This document shows positions 52,443-60,703 of a DNA stretch of 64,000 nucleotides, piece after piece. The stretch's first letter is position 1. The number at the start of each line of letters is the position of its first letter. Made by a program: the position numbers and the translations under genes. The stretch covers positions 1-64,000 of the forward strand of contig NZ_RCTZ02000025.1 in NCBI RefSeq assembly GCF_003667315.2. The letters are read 5' to 3'. The notes under the pieces are model-generated. The model saw only the letters and a list, made by a program, of their open reading frames with translations, did no database searches and was not told the origin of the DNA. This DNA is from Tropicibacter alexandrii (GTDB lineage: Bacteria; Pseudomonadota; Alphaproteobacteria; Rhodobacterales; Rhodobacteraceae).

Positions 52443-53423
52443 TTATGCGGCGGATTTGCCATGAAGCAAGCGTCGCGTTTCGATGGTCTTTCGTTTGATC
52501 CTTTCGCGTTGTTTCAGAATGGCCTGGCCGCGGCCGAAGTAGACATCGGCCGGGGTGAGGTTTTGCAGGCTCTCGTGGTAGCGCCGGTGGTTGTAATGAT
52601 CGACAAAGGCATCGATCTGTCGCCTGAGATCGCCCGGGAGGAAGTAGTTTTCCAGCAAGATGCGGTTCTTCAGGGTCTGGTGCCAGCGCTCAATCTTCCC
52701 CTGAGTTTGTGGGTGATACGGGGCGCCTCGGACATGATCCATCTGCTGATCCTCCAGCCAATCGGCCAGTTCGCCGGAGATGTAGCTCGACCCGTTATCA
52801 CTCAGCAGTCTTGGCTTGTGCAGAACCGTCGCCTGATCACAACCCGAAGCTTGCAGTGCCAGGTCCAGCGTGTCGGTCACGTCGCCTGTTTTCATCGTCG
52901 TGCAAAGCTTCCAGGCAATGATGTAGCGACTGTAATCGTCCAGGATCGTGCTGAGATAGAACCACCCCCAGCCGATGACCTTGAGATAAGTAAAATCGGT
53001 CTGCCAGAGTTGGTTTGGCCGGGTCGTCTTGTCCCGGAACTCGTCGGCTGCGGACACCACCACATAGGCCGGGCTGGTGATCAGGTCGTAGGACTTAAGG
53101 ATGCGATAGACCGAAGCCTCTGATACAAAATACTTTTCCGTATCAGTGAACTGCACGGCCAATTCGCGGGGCGACAGATCGCATTCCTTCAGGGCCAGGT
53201 CCTTGATCTTCTCGCGCACCGGCTCGGGAATGCGGTTCCAGACCCGTGACGGCTTGGGGCTGCGGTCCTCAAGCGCCTCAGGACCGCCAGTCTGATATCG
53301 CTCATACCAGCGGTAGAAGGTGGTCCTGGGGATACCCAGCTTGTCCAGGGTTCGTTTCGTTGGGAGATGCGACCCTTCGACGAGGCGAATGATCTCCAGT
53401 TTCTCAGATGCGGGATATCTCAT
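52443..53423 (-). CDS. IS3-family transposase OrfB (DDE integrase)
   Basis: 326 residues. DDE residues are visible: Asp in WQTDFTYL, Asp in LLSDNGSSY and Glu in GKIERWHQT. The N-terminal part has a helix-turn-helix (TFYRWYERY). Start ATG overlaps the orfA stop (ATGA); OrfAB fusion by -1 frameshifting may also occur, as in the family. Confidence 0.93.
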   Translation of the reverse strand: MRYPASEKLEIIRLVEGSHLPTKRTLDKLGIPRTTFYRWYERYQTGGPEALEDRSPKPSRVWNRIPEPVREKIKDLALKECDLSPRELAVQFTDTEKYFVSEASVYRILKSYDLITSPAYVVVSAADEFRDKTTRPNQLWQTDFTYLKVIGWGWFYLSTILDDYSRYIIAWKLCTTMKTGDVTDTLDLALQASGCDQATVLHKPRLLSDNGSSYISGELADWLEDQQMDHVRGAPYHPQTQGKIERWHQTLKNRILLENYFLPGDLRRQIDAFVDHYNHRRYHESLQNLTPADVYFGRGQAILKQRERIKRKTIETRRLLHGKSAA

Positions 53424-53800
53424 TCGTCGTCGTCCCCATCCGCGATCATGCTTTTTTTGAGAAGACGCAGCTCCAGCGCCTGCTCGGCCACAACTTCCTT
53501 CAGATCGCGCGCCTCACGGCGCAAATCTTTGACCTCGGTCGAGGTCGCCGCCCGCGCTGTATCGCCCGCCAGGCGCTTCTTCCCAGCCTCAAGGAATTCC
53601 TTGGACCAGCTGTAATACAGACTCTGCGCAATGCCCTCGCGGCGGCACAGCTCGGCAATGCTGTCCTCGCCCTTCAGGCCGTCCAGCACAATCCTGATCT
53701 TCTCTTCCGCTGAATACTGCTTGCGGGTAGCACGGCGAATGTCCTTAACAACTTTCTCGCCGTGGCTCCGCTTGGTTCCGGGTTTCTGTCTCATCTCCAC
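53420..53800 (-). CDS. IS3-family transposase OrfA
   Basis: 126 residues with helix-turn-helix (YSAEEKIRIVLDGLKG, ELCRREGIAQSLYYSW) and a C-terminal leucine-zipper region. It binds the IS ends. Precedes orfB with a four-base overlap. Confidence 0.9.
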   Translation of the reverse strand: MEMRQKPGTKRSHGEKVVKDIRRATRKQYSAEEKIRIVLDGLKGEDSIAELCRREGIAQSLYYSWSKEFLEAGKKRLAGDTARAATSTEVKDLRREARDLKEVVAEQALELRLLKKSMIADGDDDE

Positions 53801-53889
53801 TCCTTGGTGGTTACGATGTGCCAGAAACCCTCTCTTATCAAATCACCCTAAACTGTCCCATTGGCGCTGACGTCAGACAAAAAGGCTGC

Positions 53890-54096
53890 TTATGCCGCGT
53901 CCACTTCTGGCACCTTTACGTCAGCGGCCTTGAGCTGTTGTGCGATAATTTGGTTGAAACTGAGATCGGCGTTTGTTTCGGCCAGCATCCCGATCTTTAT
54001 CCAGAATTCAGCCTGCCCATTGATCGATCGGCACATAGCCGTGCTCGCCTTGCGGATGTCTTCGTGCAGTTCGTCTCCAATCTTTACGATACCCAT
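53890..54096 (-). CDS. ParD-like protein
   Basis: 68 residues: MGIVKIGDELHEDIRKAS, then MCRSINGQAEFWIKIGMLAE, the ParD-like family. It has a ribbon-helix-helix-type N-terminus. It is divergent from the methionine aminopeptidase gene. No ParE toxin is beside it, so it is not a standard toxin-antitoxin pair. Confidence 0.78.
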   Translation of the reverse strand: MGIVKIGDELHEDIRKASTAMCRSINGQAEFWIKIGMLAETNADLSFNQIIAQQLKAADVKVPEVDAA

Positions 54097-54121
54097 TGAA
54101 GCGCCTCCAAGCTATCAATAT

Positions 54122-54141
54122 ACGAAATGTATACGATTCGT
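54122..54141. promoter_or_regulatory. Operator-like palindrome between ParD-like and aminopeptidase genes
   Basis: ACGAA-ATGTATACGA-TTCGT: a 20-bp imperfect palindrome (16 of 20 positions paired), 26 bases from the ParD-like start and 41 from the aminopeptidase start. Confidence 0.55.
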
Positions 54142-54181
54142 TTAACCACTGTCTAAGTCGAGTATAGAGGTGGGATGCCGG

Positions 54182-55036
54182 ATGAACAGCTATGTAAATG
54201 TGCCTGTGGCACCTGCCGCGAAAGACGCGCGCAGGACAGAACGCATCAAGCTTTATGGCCCGGATGCCTTCGAGGGGATGCGGCGCGCCGGTGCGCTGAC
54301 TGCCGCTTGTCTGGATGGTGTGGCCGATTTGGTCCGTCCCGGCCTGCCACTGTCTGAGATCAACACATTTGTGCTGGATTTCGCGTCAGCGCACGATGCA
54401 AAGCCTGCAACCCTTGGCTACAAGGGGTATGAATATGCCTGTTGCACGTCGGTAAATCATGTTGTGTGCCACGGTTTTCCCAACGAGAAGAGGCTTAGGG
54501 ATGGCGACATTGTCAACGTGGATGTGACGCTGATTTGTGATGGCTGGTATGGCGATTCCAGCCGGATGTATACTGCGGGCAAACCAAAGCGGGCGGCAGA
54601 GCGCCTGATCCAAATCGCTCATCAAGCGATGATGCGCGGGATTGAGGTCGTGCGCCCAGGCGCGCGACTGGGCGACATCGGCCATGCCATCGAGTCCTAC
54701 GCCCAATCACAACGCTGTTCGGTTGTAAAAGATTTCTGCGGCCATGGGATTGGGCAAGTTTTTCACGACTCCCCCAATATTCTGAACTTTGGCAAAGCGA
54801 ATGAGGGGTTGGAGTTGCGCAAGGGCATGATCTTTACAGTTGAGCCCATGATCAATCTGGGGCGCGGCGATGTGAAAGTGCTGGCAGATGACTGGACGGC
54901 AGTGACACGCGACAAATCATTGTCCGCTCAGTTCGAGCATTCGATTGGCGTGACAGCCACTGGATTTGAGATATTCACCAGTTCAACCAAAGGGCTACAA
55001 ACGCCGGGCGTCCAGATCATTTCATCAACGGAATAA
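54182..55036 (+). CDS. map: Type I methionine aminopeptidase
   Basis: 284 residues. All metal ligands are visible: two Asp in NVDVTLICDGWYGD, His in CGHGIG, Glu in TVEPMINLG and Glu in AQFEHSIG. A CHGFPN segment also fits. Start ATG 54182 behind GAGGTGGG. It removes N-terminal Met. As a plasmid-borne extra copy beside a ParD-like regulator, it may serve a stress or anti-toxin role rather than basal maturation. Confidence 0.9.
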   Translation: MNSYVNVPVAPAAKDARRTERIKLYGPDAFEGMRRAGALTAACLDGVADLVRPGLPLSEINTFVLDFASAHDAKPATLGYKGYEYACCTSVNHVVCHGFPNEKRLRDGDIVNVDVTLICDGWYGDSSRMYTAGKPKRAAERLIQIAHQAMMRGIEVVRPGARLGDIGHAIESYAQSQRCSVVKDFCGHGIGQVFHDSPNILNFGKANEGLELRKGMIFTVEPMINLGRGDVKVLADDWTAVTRDKSLSAQFEHSIGVTATGFEIFTSSTKGLQTPGVQIISSTE

Positions 55037-55116
55037 CCGAAGTTCGTTAGCAGCACAGCATCCGTTAGATATAGGCTCGACACCGGCCATTCACAGCGCC
55101 CTAGTCGAACGGCAGT

Positions 55117-57132
55117 TCACCTGCTCATTGCCATTCCATCGCTCGTAGTCGCCCCAGCCGACATCTCCCCCTCCAAACGTTCCAGATCGCTTAGCGCATC
55201 CTGAACCTGACCAACCTCTTCCTCGTTCGCGGCTTCAACCTCAAGCTCCGGCTGGCCTTCAAAATCCATCTCGAACTGGCGTTGATCCTCAGCGAGGACT
55301 GCAGCACGGACCCGCCCGACCTCACCGGCCGGTCGTGGGTCGATGGTGACGTTCCCACCAGGCTCCTTTATCCCCATCCTGGCCTCAAAATCACGCTCTG
55401 TTAGACCTGACCCGCGCGGCGCCGTTGGCATTGCCTGAACGCTGAGGGGCAGCGTACCCATCGGAGGAACTGGACTTATAGGAAACGGTAACTCCCCCTC
55501 CTGCGCCGCGTGGATACCTTTGAAGAACGGATCCTCGTAGTAGACCACCCGCTTGGCGCGCACTGGCATCTGCGCATCGACGACAACGACGATCTCATCA
55601 AGAGGCAGCCGCCGCGCCTCGTCCTCTGGCAAAAGCGAGACCTCTTCCGTCCGCTCGGACTGGCTCCGCCCCTCGAAGGGGTTCTTCCCAACCGCGCGGG
55701 AGCGTGTGACCACGGTTTTGGTGGTTTTTCCAACCGCCTTGCTCAACTCTTCGACGGTCTTCTCATCAGATGGCGTTAGGTAGAGCTTGATGCCCGCGTT
55801 GCCCTGCAATGCCCGCCGCGTGTTTTCCCCGTAGATCTCATCGATGGCGGGGATGGTCTGGGTGACCACAGCGAGATGCCCGCGATAGTGCCGCAGCACC
55901 TCGATACTCTCGGCCACGATCGGCATCTTCCCAAGGCGGTTGAATTCATCAAGCATGATCATGACCGGCCAGGGTTCATCGGGGCCGGGGTCTTTGTCCT
56001 GCAACGCCGAGAGAAGGTCTGAGAAGAAGAGCCGGATCAGTGGCGCCAGGGGTTTCACCATGAGCGGTTGGACGACGAGATAGACGCTGAAGGGCTTCTT
56101 GCGGATTGTCCGGAAGTCGAAATCCGACACTGCCGTCGCGTCATCGATCGCCGGGTTCTGCCACTGATCGAGACCCGAGGTCATCAGGAGCGAAACATAG
56201 GAGGTCAGCGTGTCATTGTTGGTGGAGGCCAGCCGCGTGAAGATCAGCCTTGCGGACGCGTTGTTCACCTCATGGGAGCGCGCCAGATATTCCTTCTGCT
56301 TGTTCCCGCCCGAGGCGGCGATACGGTAAATCTCGCCGAGGGTTGGCCGACGGCGCTGGAAAGCCAGTAGTCCGGCGGCAACGAAGAGATCAATGCCTCC
56401 TTTCAGGAGCCCCTGCACCCGGTCGTTGTCGTTTTGCAGGAAAAGCGTGGCCAGGAGCTGCAACTCCATCTGCTGGCGTGCGGGGTCTTTGAGTTCATAG
56501 ATCCGAAGGAGCGGGTTGTAGCGATGCGTGCGCTTGTCCTCCCAATCGGTCGGCGCAAAACGATAGACCGTGTCGCCCTGCGCCGCCCTGTGGCGCGCGG
56601 AGGCCTCGAAGCATTCGCCCTTCACATCGAGTACGACGGCCGATCCTTGCCACGTCAGTAGGTTCGGAATGACAAAGCCGGTCGTCTTGCCGCGTCCAGT
56701 CGGGGCCACGATCAGGGCATGGGGAAAGGTCTTGGAACAGAGGAATGGCGCGCGAGAGCCCGGCTTTCCGAGCTTACCGATCACAAAGCCCGTACCCGGC
56801 TTACCAAAGAAGCCATTCTTTTTCATCTCACGGCGGGTCTGCCAATGGGTGTACCCGAAGCGGGTGAGCGCGGAGCCCGATATCGCAAGGCTCATCATGA
56901 GGCCCACCACCCCAGCCGCGCCCATGATCATATTGATCAGCCGGAAATCGTCTGGACGAACCGCGCCAATGGCCCGGTAGTTCTGCGCGATGTAGAAGAA
57001 GTCGATCTCGGCCTTGAAGCCCAGGTCGCGAAACGTCAAAACGGCCGAGGCGATCACATAACCGATGGCGATGGCAACCAGCGAGACCAGCACCACGCCG
57101 AGAGCGAGACGGCCCTTTCCCATGCCTCCCAT
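55117..57132 (-). CDS. traG: VirD4/TraG-type coupling protein
   Basis: A 671-residue type IV coupling protein. Two to three N-terminal membrane helices, Walker A APTGRGKTTGF near residue 145 and Walker B MIMLDEFNRLGK near residue 395. It brings relaxase-bound DNA to a secretion channel. Start ATG 57132 overlaps the relaxase stop (TGATG); TTG 57135 is also possible. No mating-pair genes follow in the window. Confidence 0.9.
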   Translation of the reverse strand: MGGMGKGRLALGVVLVSLVAIAIGYVIASAVLTFRDLGFKAEIDFFYIAQNYRAIGAVRPDDFRLINMIMGAAGVVGLMMSLAISGSALTRFGYTHWQTRREMKKNGFFGKPGTGFVIGKLGKPGSRAPFLCSKTFPHALIVAPTGRGKTTGFVIPNLLTWQGSAVVLDVKGECFEASARHRAAQGDTVYRFAPTDWEDKRTHRYNPLLRIYELKDPARQQMELQLLATLFLQNDNDRVQGLLKGGIDLFVAAGLLAFQRRRPTLGEIYRIAASGGNKQKEYLARSHEVNNASARLIFTRLASTNNDTLTSYVSLLMTSGLDQWQNPAIDDATAVSDFDFRTIRKKPFSVYLVVQPLMVKPLAPLIRLFFSDLLSALQDKDPGPDEPWPVMIMLDEFNRLGKMPIVAESIEVLRHYRGHLAVVTQTIPAIDEIYGENTRRALQGNAGIKLYLTPSDEKTVEELSKAVGKTTKTVVTRSRAVGKNPFEGRSQSERTEEVSLLPEDEARRLPLDEIVVVVDAQMPVRAKRVVYYEDPFFKGIHAAQEGELPFPISPVPPMGTLPLSVQAMPTAPRGSGLTERDFEARMGIKEPGGNVTIDPRPAGEVGRVRAAVLAEDQRQFEMDFEGQPELEVEAANEEEVGQVQDALSDLERLEGEMSAGATTSDGMAMSR

Positions 57133-58994
57133 CAATGGGTCTCCCCGCGTTCACTCTCACCATCAACCAGATCTGCGCGGTGGAGGTCGTATTCCCGGTC
57201 GGCGATCTCCTCGACCACGGCACGCGTCGCTTCACTGTTTGCTGTGGCTTCATCCGATTGCAGATAGGTCTTGGCCGCATAGAGCCGGTCGAGACGGTCC
57301 TCGATCCGGTCTTTCAACACGTCAGCATCCCCGTCCCGCAGCCGCTCGATCTGGGCGTCATCAAGCTCCCGCTCGACGGCGTCGCGATAGGCCAGGCGCT
57401 GACCGTCATCCTGGAATGGCGAGTGCAGGTTGCCTGCGCGTTCGTGATCAATGACCCGCCGGAGATCGGCATCGGCAATCGGCGCGGCTTCAGCCGTTTC
57501 GGTGTCTCGTTCTTCGACCAAATGTTCGCCACGCTCGTTAAGCTGCTCCTCCCGCGCCTCATCAATCACGCCGTCCTGGCGCAGCACCTGGTGGAGCTCG
57601 AGCGCGATCCCAAGCTGCACATGGGCCCGGTTGAGGGTCTCGCGCGCGGTCTCCAGGTCCGCGCGGCGCTCCAGATTGAGACCATCCTTCTCGGCCACGC
57701 GCGCCAGATCGTCCGCGATCCACTGACGCTCTAGCGCGGCATTCTGTGCGCCGGTCTCCATCCGGGCAACCACGACGGACGAACTGATCCCGGTCCCGCG
57801 CAGCGCGGTATCGACCTGCGCCCGAACCTCCGGGTCCCGCAGCCTCTCCAGTTGATCCCGGTCGATATTGACCTCGGAATAGACCCCGCCATCGGATGGC
57901 TTTTCAGTGAGCGTCACCGAACGCAATCCCAAGGGCTGCATATGGGCGAGCCGCGACTGGATTTCGTTGAGGCTGCGCTCGAGCCTCGGCCGTTCGGTTT
58001 CAGGCTTCTCGGCTATCATGCCCTGAACCCGCGCCACTTGATCGGCATAACGGGTCCTCAGATCCTCGAACGATTGCTCCTCGGCCATGTAGACCCCTCC
58101 TTCCAAATTCAGCTTGCCGCCCTTGGCCAAAAGCTCTCCGGACCGGAAGAGCGCATTGGCGATGTCCTCGCGGTTGTCCGCAGAGGCCTCGGCGGCAAGG
58201 GAGTGATAGATGATCCTGGTGTTGGCGATCTCTTCGAGGGCGCGGTCCAAGTCTGCCCCGACCCGTGGCCGTGGTTCCGCAGCCCGCCCCTCGTCCTTCG
58301 CGGCATAGACCTCGCGAGTGCGCGGCGGATAATGCACGACGCCCCGATCGAGCCGCCGCGTGGCCTCCAGACGCACCCCGAACTTCTCGGCTTCCTCGAC
58401 CATGGCGAGGCGGAAATCGTCGTAGTTGAACCGGTGGTCGCGCCCCAGAAAGAAGAACTCCCCCTCCTGGGACCGCCGGTTCAATACTATATGGGCGTGG
58501 GGATGATCACGGTCCTCATGCACCGCGATGATGTAGTCGAAATGCCCCTCATCCGTCTGGAAAAACCGCTCCGCCACATTGGCGGTGATGTCACGCACAT
58601 CCTCGCCGCGCGTACCGATCGGATAAGACATGAGCATATGGGTCGTTTGTCCGAGCTTGGGTTTGAACCCCGCACTCCAGCGCTTGACGAACCGCTCTGT
58701 CAGGTCCTTGATCTCCGATCCCTCCAGCTTCGTCTTCCCATCCAGGAACCCGCTTGAATCGACGATATGGGAGGACTTCGTGGTCAGGTAATCGAGCTGG
58801 TTTGCGAGCTGGGATTTCGTGTGGGTGCCACCGCCGCGGATCGCCTTGAAGACCGCTGCACGGTGACCGGCGGCGGCCCGCACGAGCTGCTTCTGCCGGG
58901 CCGCCTGCAGCCCATGCATGGAGCCCCGGATGCGGCTCCAACCGTCCCGGAAGATCTCTCCGGTGACATCATGGACGGCATCATTCAGCCGCAT
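57132..58994 (-). CDS. VirD2-like relaxase (MOBP type)
   Basis: 620 residues. The N-terminal 300 residues hold the relaxase domain with the HxH metal motif DHPHAHIVLNRR near residue 170. The C-terminal half is helical, charged and probably recruits the coupling protein. Start ATG 58994 overlaps the MobC-like gene by 14 bases. It would nick at oriT (candidate 59585-59700). Confidence 0.88.
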   Translation of the reverse strand: MRLNDAVHDVTGEIFRDGWSRIRGSMHGLQAARQKQLVRAAAGHRAAVFKAIRGGGTHTKSQLANQLDYLTTKSSHIVDSSGFLDGKTKLEGSEIKDLTERFVKRWSAGFKPKLGQTTHMLMSYPIGTRGEDVRDITANVAERFFQTDEGHFDYIIAVHEDRDHPHAHIVLNRRSQEGEFFFLGRDHRFNYDDFRLAMVEEAEKFGVRLEATRRLDRGVVHYPPRTREVYAAKDEGRAAEPRPRVGADLDRALEEIANTRIIYHSLAAEASADNREDIANALFRSGELLAKGGKLNLEGGVYMAEEQSFEDLRTRYADQVARVQGMIAEKPETERPRLERSLNEIQSRLAHMQPLGLRSVTLTEKPSDGGVYSEVNIDRDQLERLRDPEVRAQVDTALRGTGISSSVVVARMETGAQNAALERQWIADDLARVAEKDGLNLERRADLETARETLNRAHVQLGIALELHQVLRQDGVIDEAREEQLNERGEHLVEERDTETAEAAPIADADLRRVIDHERAGNLHSPFQDDGQRLAYRDAVERELDDAQIERLRDGDADVLKDRIEDRLDRLYAAKTYLQSDEATANSEATRAVVEEIADREYDLHRADLVDGESERGETH

Positions 58995-59574
58995 GGGCAA
59001 ACTCCCTCAGAGCGGCGGTGGCGGTGAGTTGCATGGCGTCCCGGCGGCGACGCAGGAGAAGGTCGATCTCGTCCGCGGAATCGAGAATGAATCGCGCCAG
59101 CCCACGCATCTGGGCAAGGCGCAATTCGGAGAACTCAGCCTCCGCACCTCCTTCACTCCCCTGCCCCATTTGGTTGGCTTTGGTCATCTGCTTGGCGATC
59201 TGAACGACGCCATTTCCGACCTCATGCAAAGAGGCCCGGTAGCGCGCCATCTCTCCCGCCAGTTGGACGTCCGGAACGAAGGTTCCCCCTGCCGCCTGTA
59301 TGAGTCGTCTCAGCCCCTCTGTGCGGGTCTCGATCCCCGCCAACGCCAGAACCTCATCGAGTGCCTCAAGTTCTTCAGAGGTCAGTTTCACGGTCACGGC
59401 AGAGGTCGCCACGGCTGCATCCCGCTGGCGTTCTTCGTCCGCCTTCAACGTGTACTGGATGGCCCGCGGCGTGACCCCGAACCGCTCCGCGAGCTCCGAG
59501 GTCCCCACTCCTTCTCCGGCCTCACGAACAATCTCCGCCCGTTCCACGTCTGTCAGTCTCTTGGTCCGGGTCAT
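58981..59574 (-). CDS. MobC-like mobilisation accessory protein
   Basis: A 197-residue protein with an N-terminal helix-turn-helix (GTSELAERFGVTPRAIQYTL) and a MobC-type C-terminal half (GNGVVQIAKQMTKANQM). It precedes the relaxase gene with overlap. It probably binds oriT. The gap upstream contains the candidate oriT. Confidence 0.75.
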   Translation of the reverse strand: MTRTKRLTDVERAEIVREAGEGVGTSELAERFGVTPRAIQYTLKADEERQRDAAVATSAVTVKLTSEELEALDEVLALAGIETRTEGLRRLIQAAGGTFVPDVQLAGEMARYRASLHEVGNGVVQIAKQMTKANQMGQGSEGGAEAEFSELRLAQMRGLARFILDSADEIDLLLRRRRDAMQLTATAALREFAHAAE

Positions 59575-59584
59575 GCGAAGAAAG

Positions 59585-59700
59585 CCCCCCTATTTCCTGC
59601 CACCTTCATACGAGGCCGCACACCTACATTACGAAACTATACCAATGTGTCAATGTTATATGTTTGGGTTTCAACTATACGCGGCCTCGTATTCCGCTTC
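59585..59700. other. Candidate oriT
   Basis: A nic-like TTTCCTGCC (59593-59601; TCCTG core of MOBP sites) is followed by a perfect 12-bp inverted repeat, ATACGAGGCCGC (59608-59619) and GCGGCCTCGTAT (59681-59692). It lies directly upstream of the divergent MobC-relaxase-TraG genes. Confidence 0.5.
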
Positions 59701-60138
59701 AGGCCGAGCACCTCAGGTGCGAGGCCCCGCCCGAAGGGCCAAATAATTCACCCCCTCTCCACCCGCACTCCGACCGACCTTCCCAATGCCCGCGCCCGAG
59801 GTTCTGTCCGAACACCAATCGTGTTCGGACAGAAGCGAGGGGCGGCGCATCTCTTCACCGACGGGACTGACGGACAGGGTCAAGGGCGGCCAGATTTGGC
59901 CCGCCAAATCTCTGCCGGAAAAACCGGCGGGCGTCAGCCCGACTGTTATTCCGGATGGCCCCCTTGAGGCTGGCCGGCAGTCCTGTTCCAACCACTGTCT
60001 TTGATCCTCAGCAGGACCGCTTGCGGTCCTGGCTTCTTCCCGGAGACACGGGCCGCAGTCAGGGATCTCAGGGGCTGGCGCAGCCTTCCCTGAAACAGGG
60101 AAAGGGCCGCCTCGTGGCGGCCCATCCTCGTGAGAGGA
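59701..60138. other. Gene-free stretch with strong hairpins
   Basis: No gene is supported. GCACCT-C-AGGTGC lies at 59708-59720. A perfect 14-bp stem TTCTGTCCGAACAC / GTGTTCGGACAGAA with loop CAATC is at 59802-59834. Confidence 0.5.
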
Positions 60139-60345
60139 TTACTCCTGCGGTTCTTTCGCGCTTGGCGGGAACATCACCAGCTCCTGGACTGCGACCGGGA
60201 AGTCGAGCTTGAGGCTGAAGAACTCCGAGCCGTCCCCGTTGCGTGTGTTGCGAAACATTGCGCCGACGCGCTGGAACCGGGTGCGTTCGTTGCCGTCGTT
60301 GTCGGTGAACTTGACGGGAACGGTGGCGACGTAGTGGTTGGTCAT
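60139..60345 (-). CDS. Small conserved plasmid protein
   Basis: 68 residues starting MTNHYVATVPVKFTDNDGNE with SD AGGAGAG upstream. It seems soluble, about half beta-strand, with no family I can name. It stands between the transfer genes and the nuclease gene. Confidence 0.65.
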   Translation of the reverse strand: MTNHYVATVPVKFTDNDGNERTRFQRVGAMFRNTRNGDGSEFFSLKLDFPVAVQELVMFPPSAKEPQE

Positions 60346-60703
60346 TTGGGTCTCTCCTTTTTGCGATGGGGATCGACCGGCACGGGGGACAAGGGGCGGC
60401 CGCAAATGCAAATGCGGAGGGTCCGCGCGCCCCGCGCGTGGAAACCGTATTTGTGTTTGCCGGAGTGTGAGCGGAGGGGACGGACGGCCCGACCCCGTGC
60501 GATCCACATCTATGAGCAAAAAGGAGAGACCCGGGTGAGCAGGCGAAAAACTCGACGCCATTGTTTCTGTCGAGTTTGCTCTACGAAAGCTGTGGACGAA
60601 CTTCTTTATCGCGCTTTGGGCATCGTCCGTGTCGCCCAGCCAATGCGATAGGTTATCTTCAGCTTTGAGTGGTGAATTTCGCTGAAGTGAGTGGGAACCG
60701 ATG
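60346..60703. repeat. Gap with a 17-bp inverted duplication of the RBS region
   Basis: GGGTCTCTCCTTTTTGC (60348-60364) recurs as its exact reverse complement at 60516-60532, and similarity continues imperfectly around the arms. The right copy stands before a GTG frame of 38 codons (60535-60651) whose reality is doubtful. Confidence 0.5.

Larger units (their letters stand above)
52410..53837 (-). mobile_element. IS3-family insertion sequence
   Basis: About 1.43 kb. Ends match as imperfect inverted repeats: TAAGAGAGGG-TCTGGCTCATC at 52410 and TAAGAGAGGG-TTTCTGGCACATC on the other strand at 53837. Contains orfA and orfB in IS3 order. No target duplication is obvious at the two flanks. Confidence 0.82.

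Noticed and set aside
52410-53837. Target duplication at the IS3 element
   Set aside because: No 3- to 5-bp direct repeat is found outside the two inverted repeats.
5153-59834. Link between the recombinase arms (TGTCC...GGACA) and the hairpin at 59802
   Set aside because: Only five bases per arm are shared, which is not significant; kept as a note only.
60535-60651. 38-codon GTG frame with SD on the plus strand
   Set aside because: Only the duplicated RBS supports it and the product has no features, so it is not listed as a gene.
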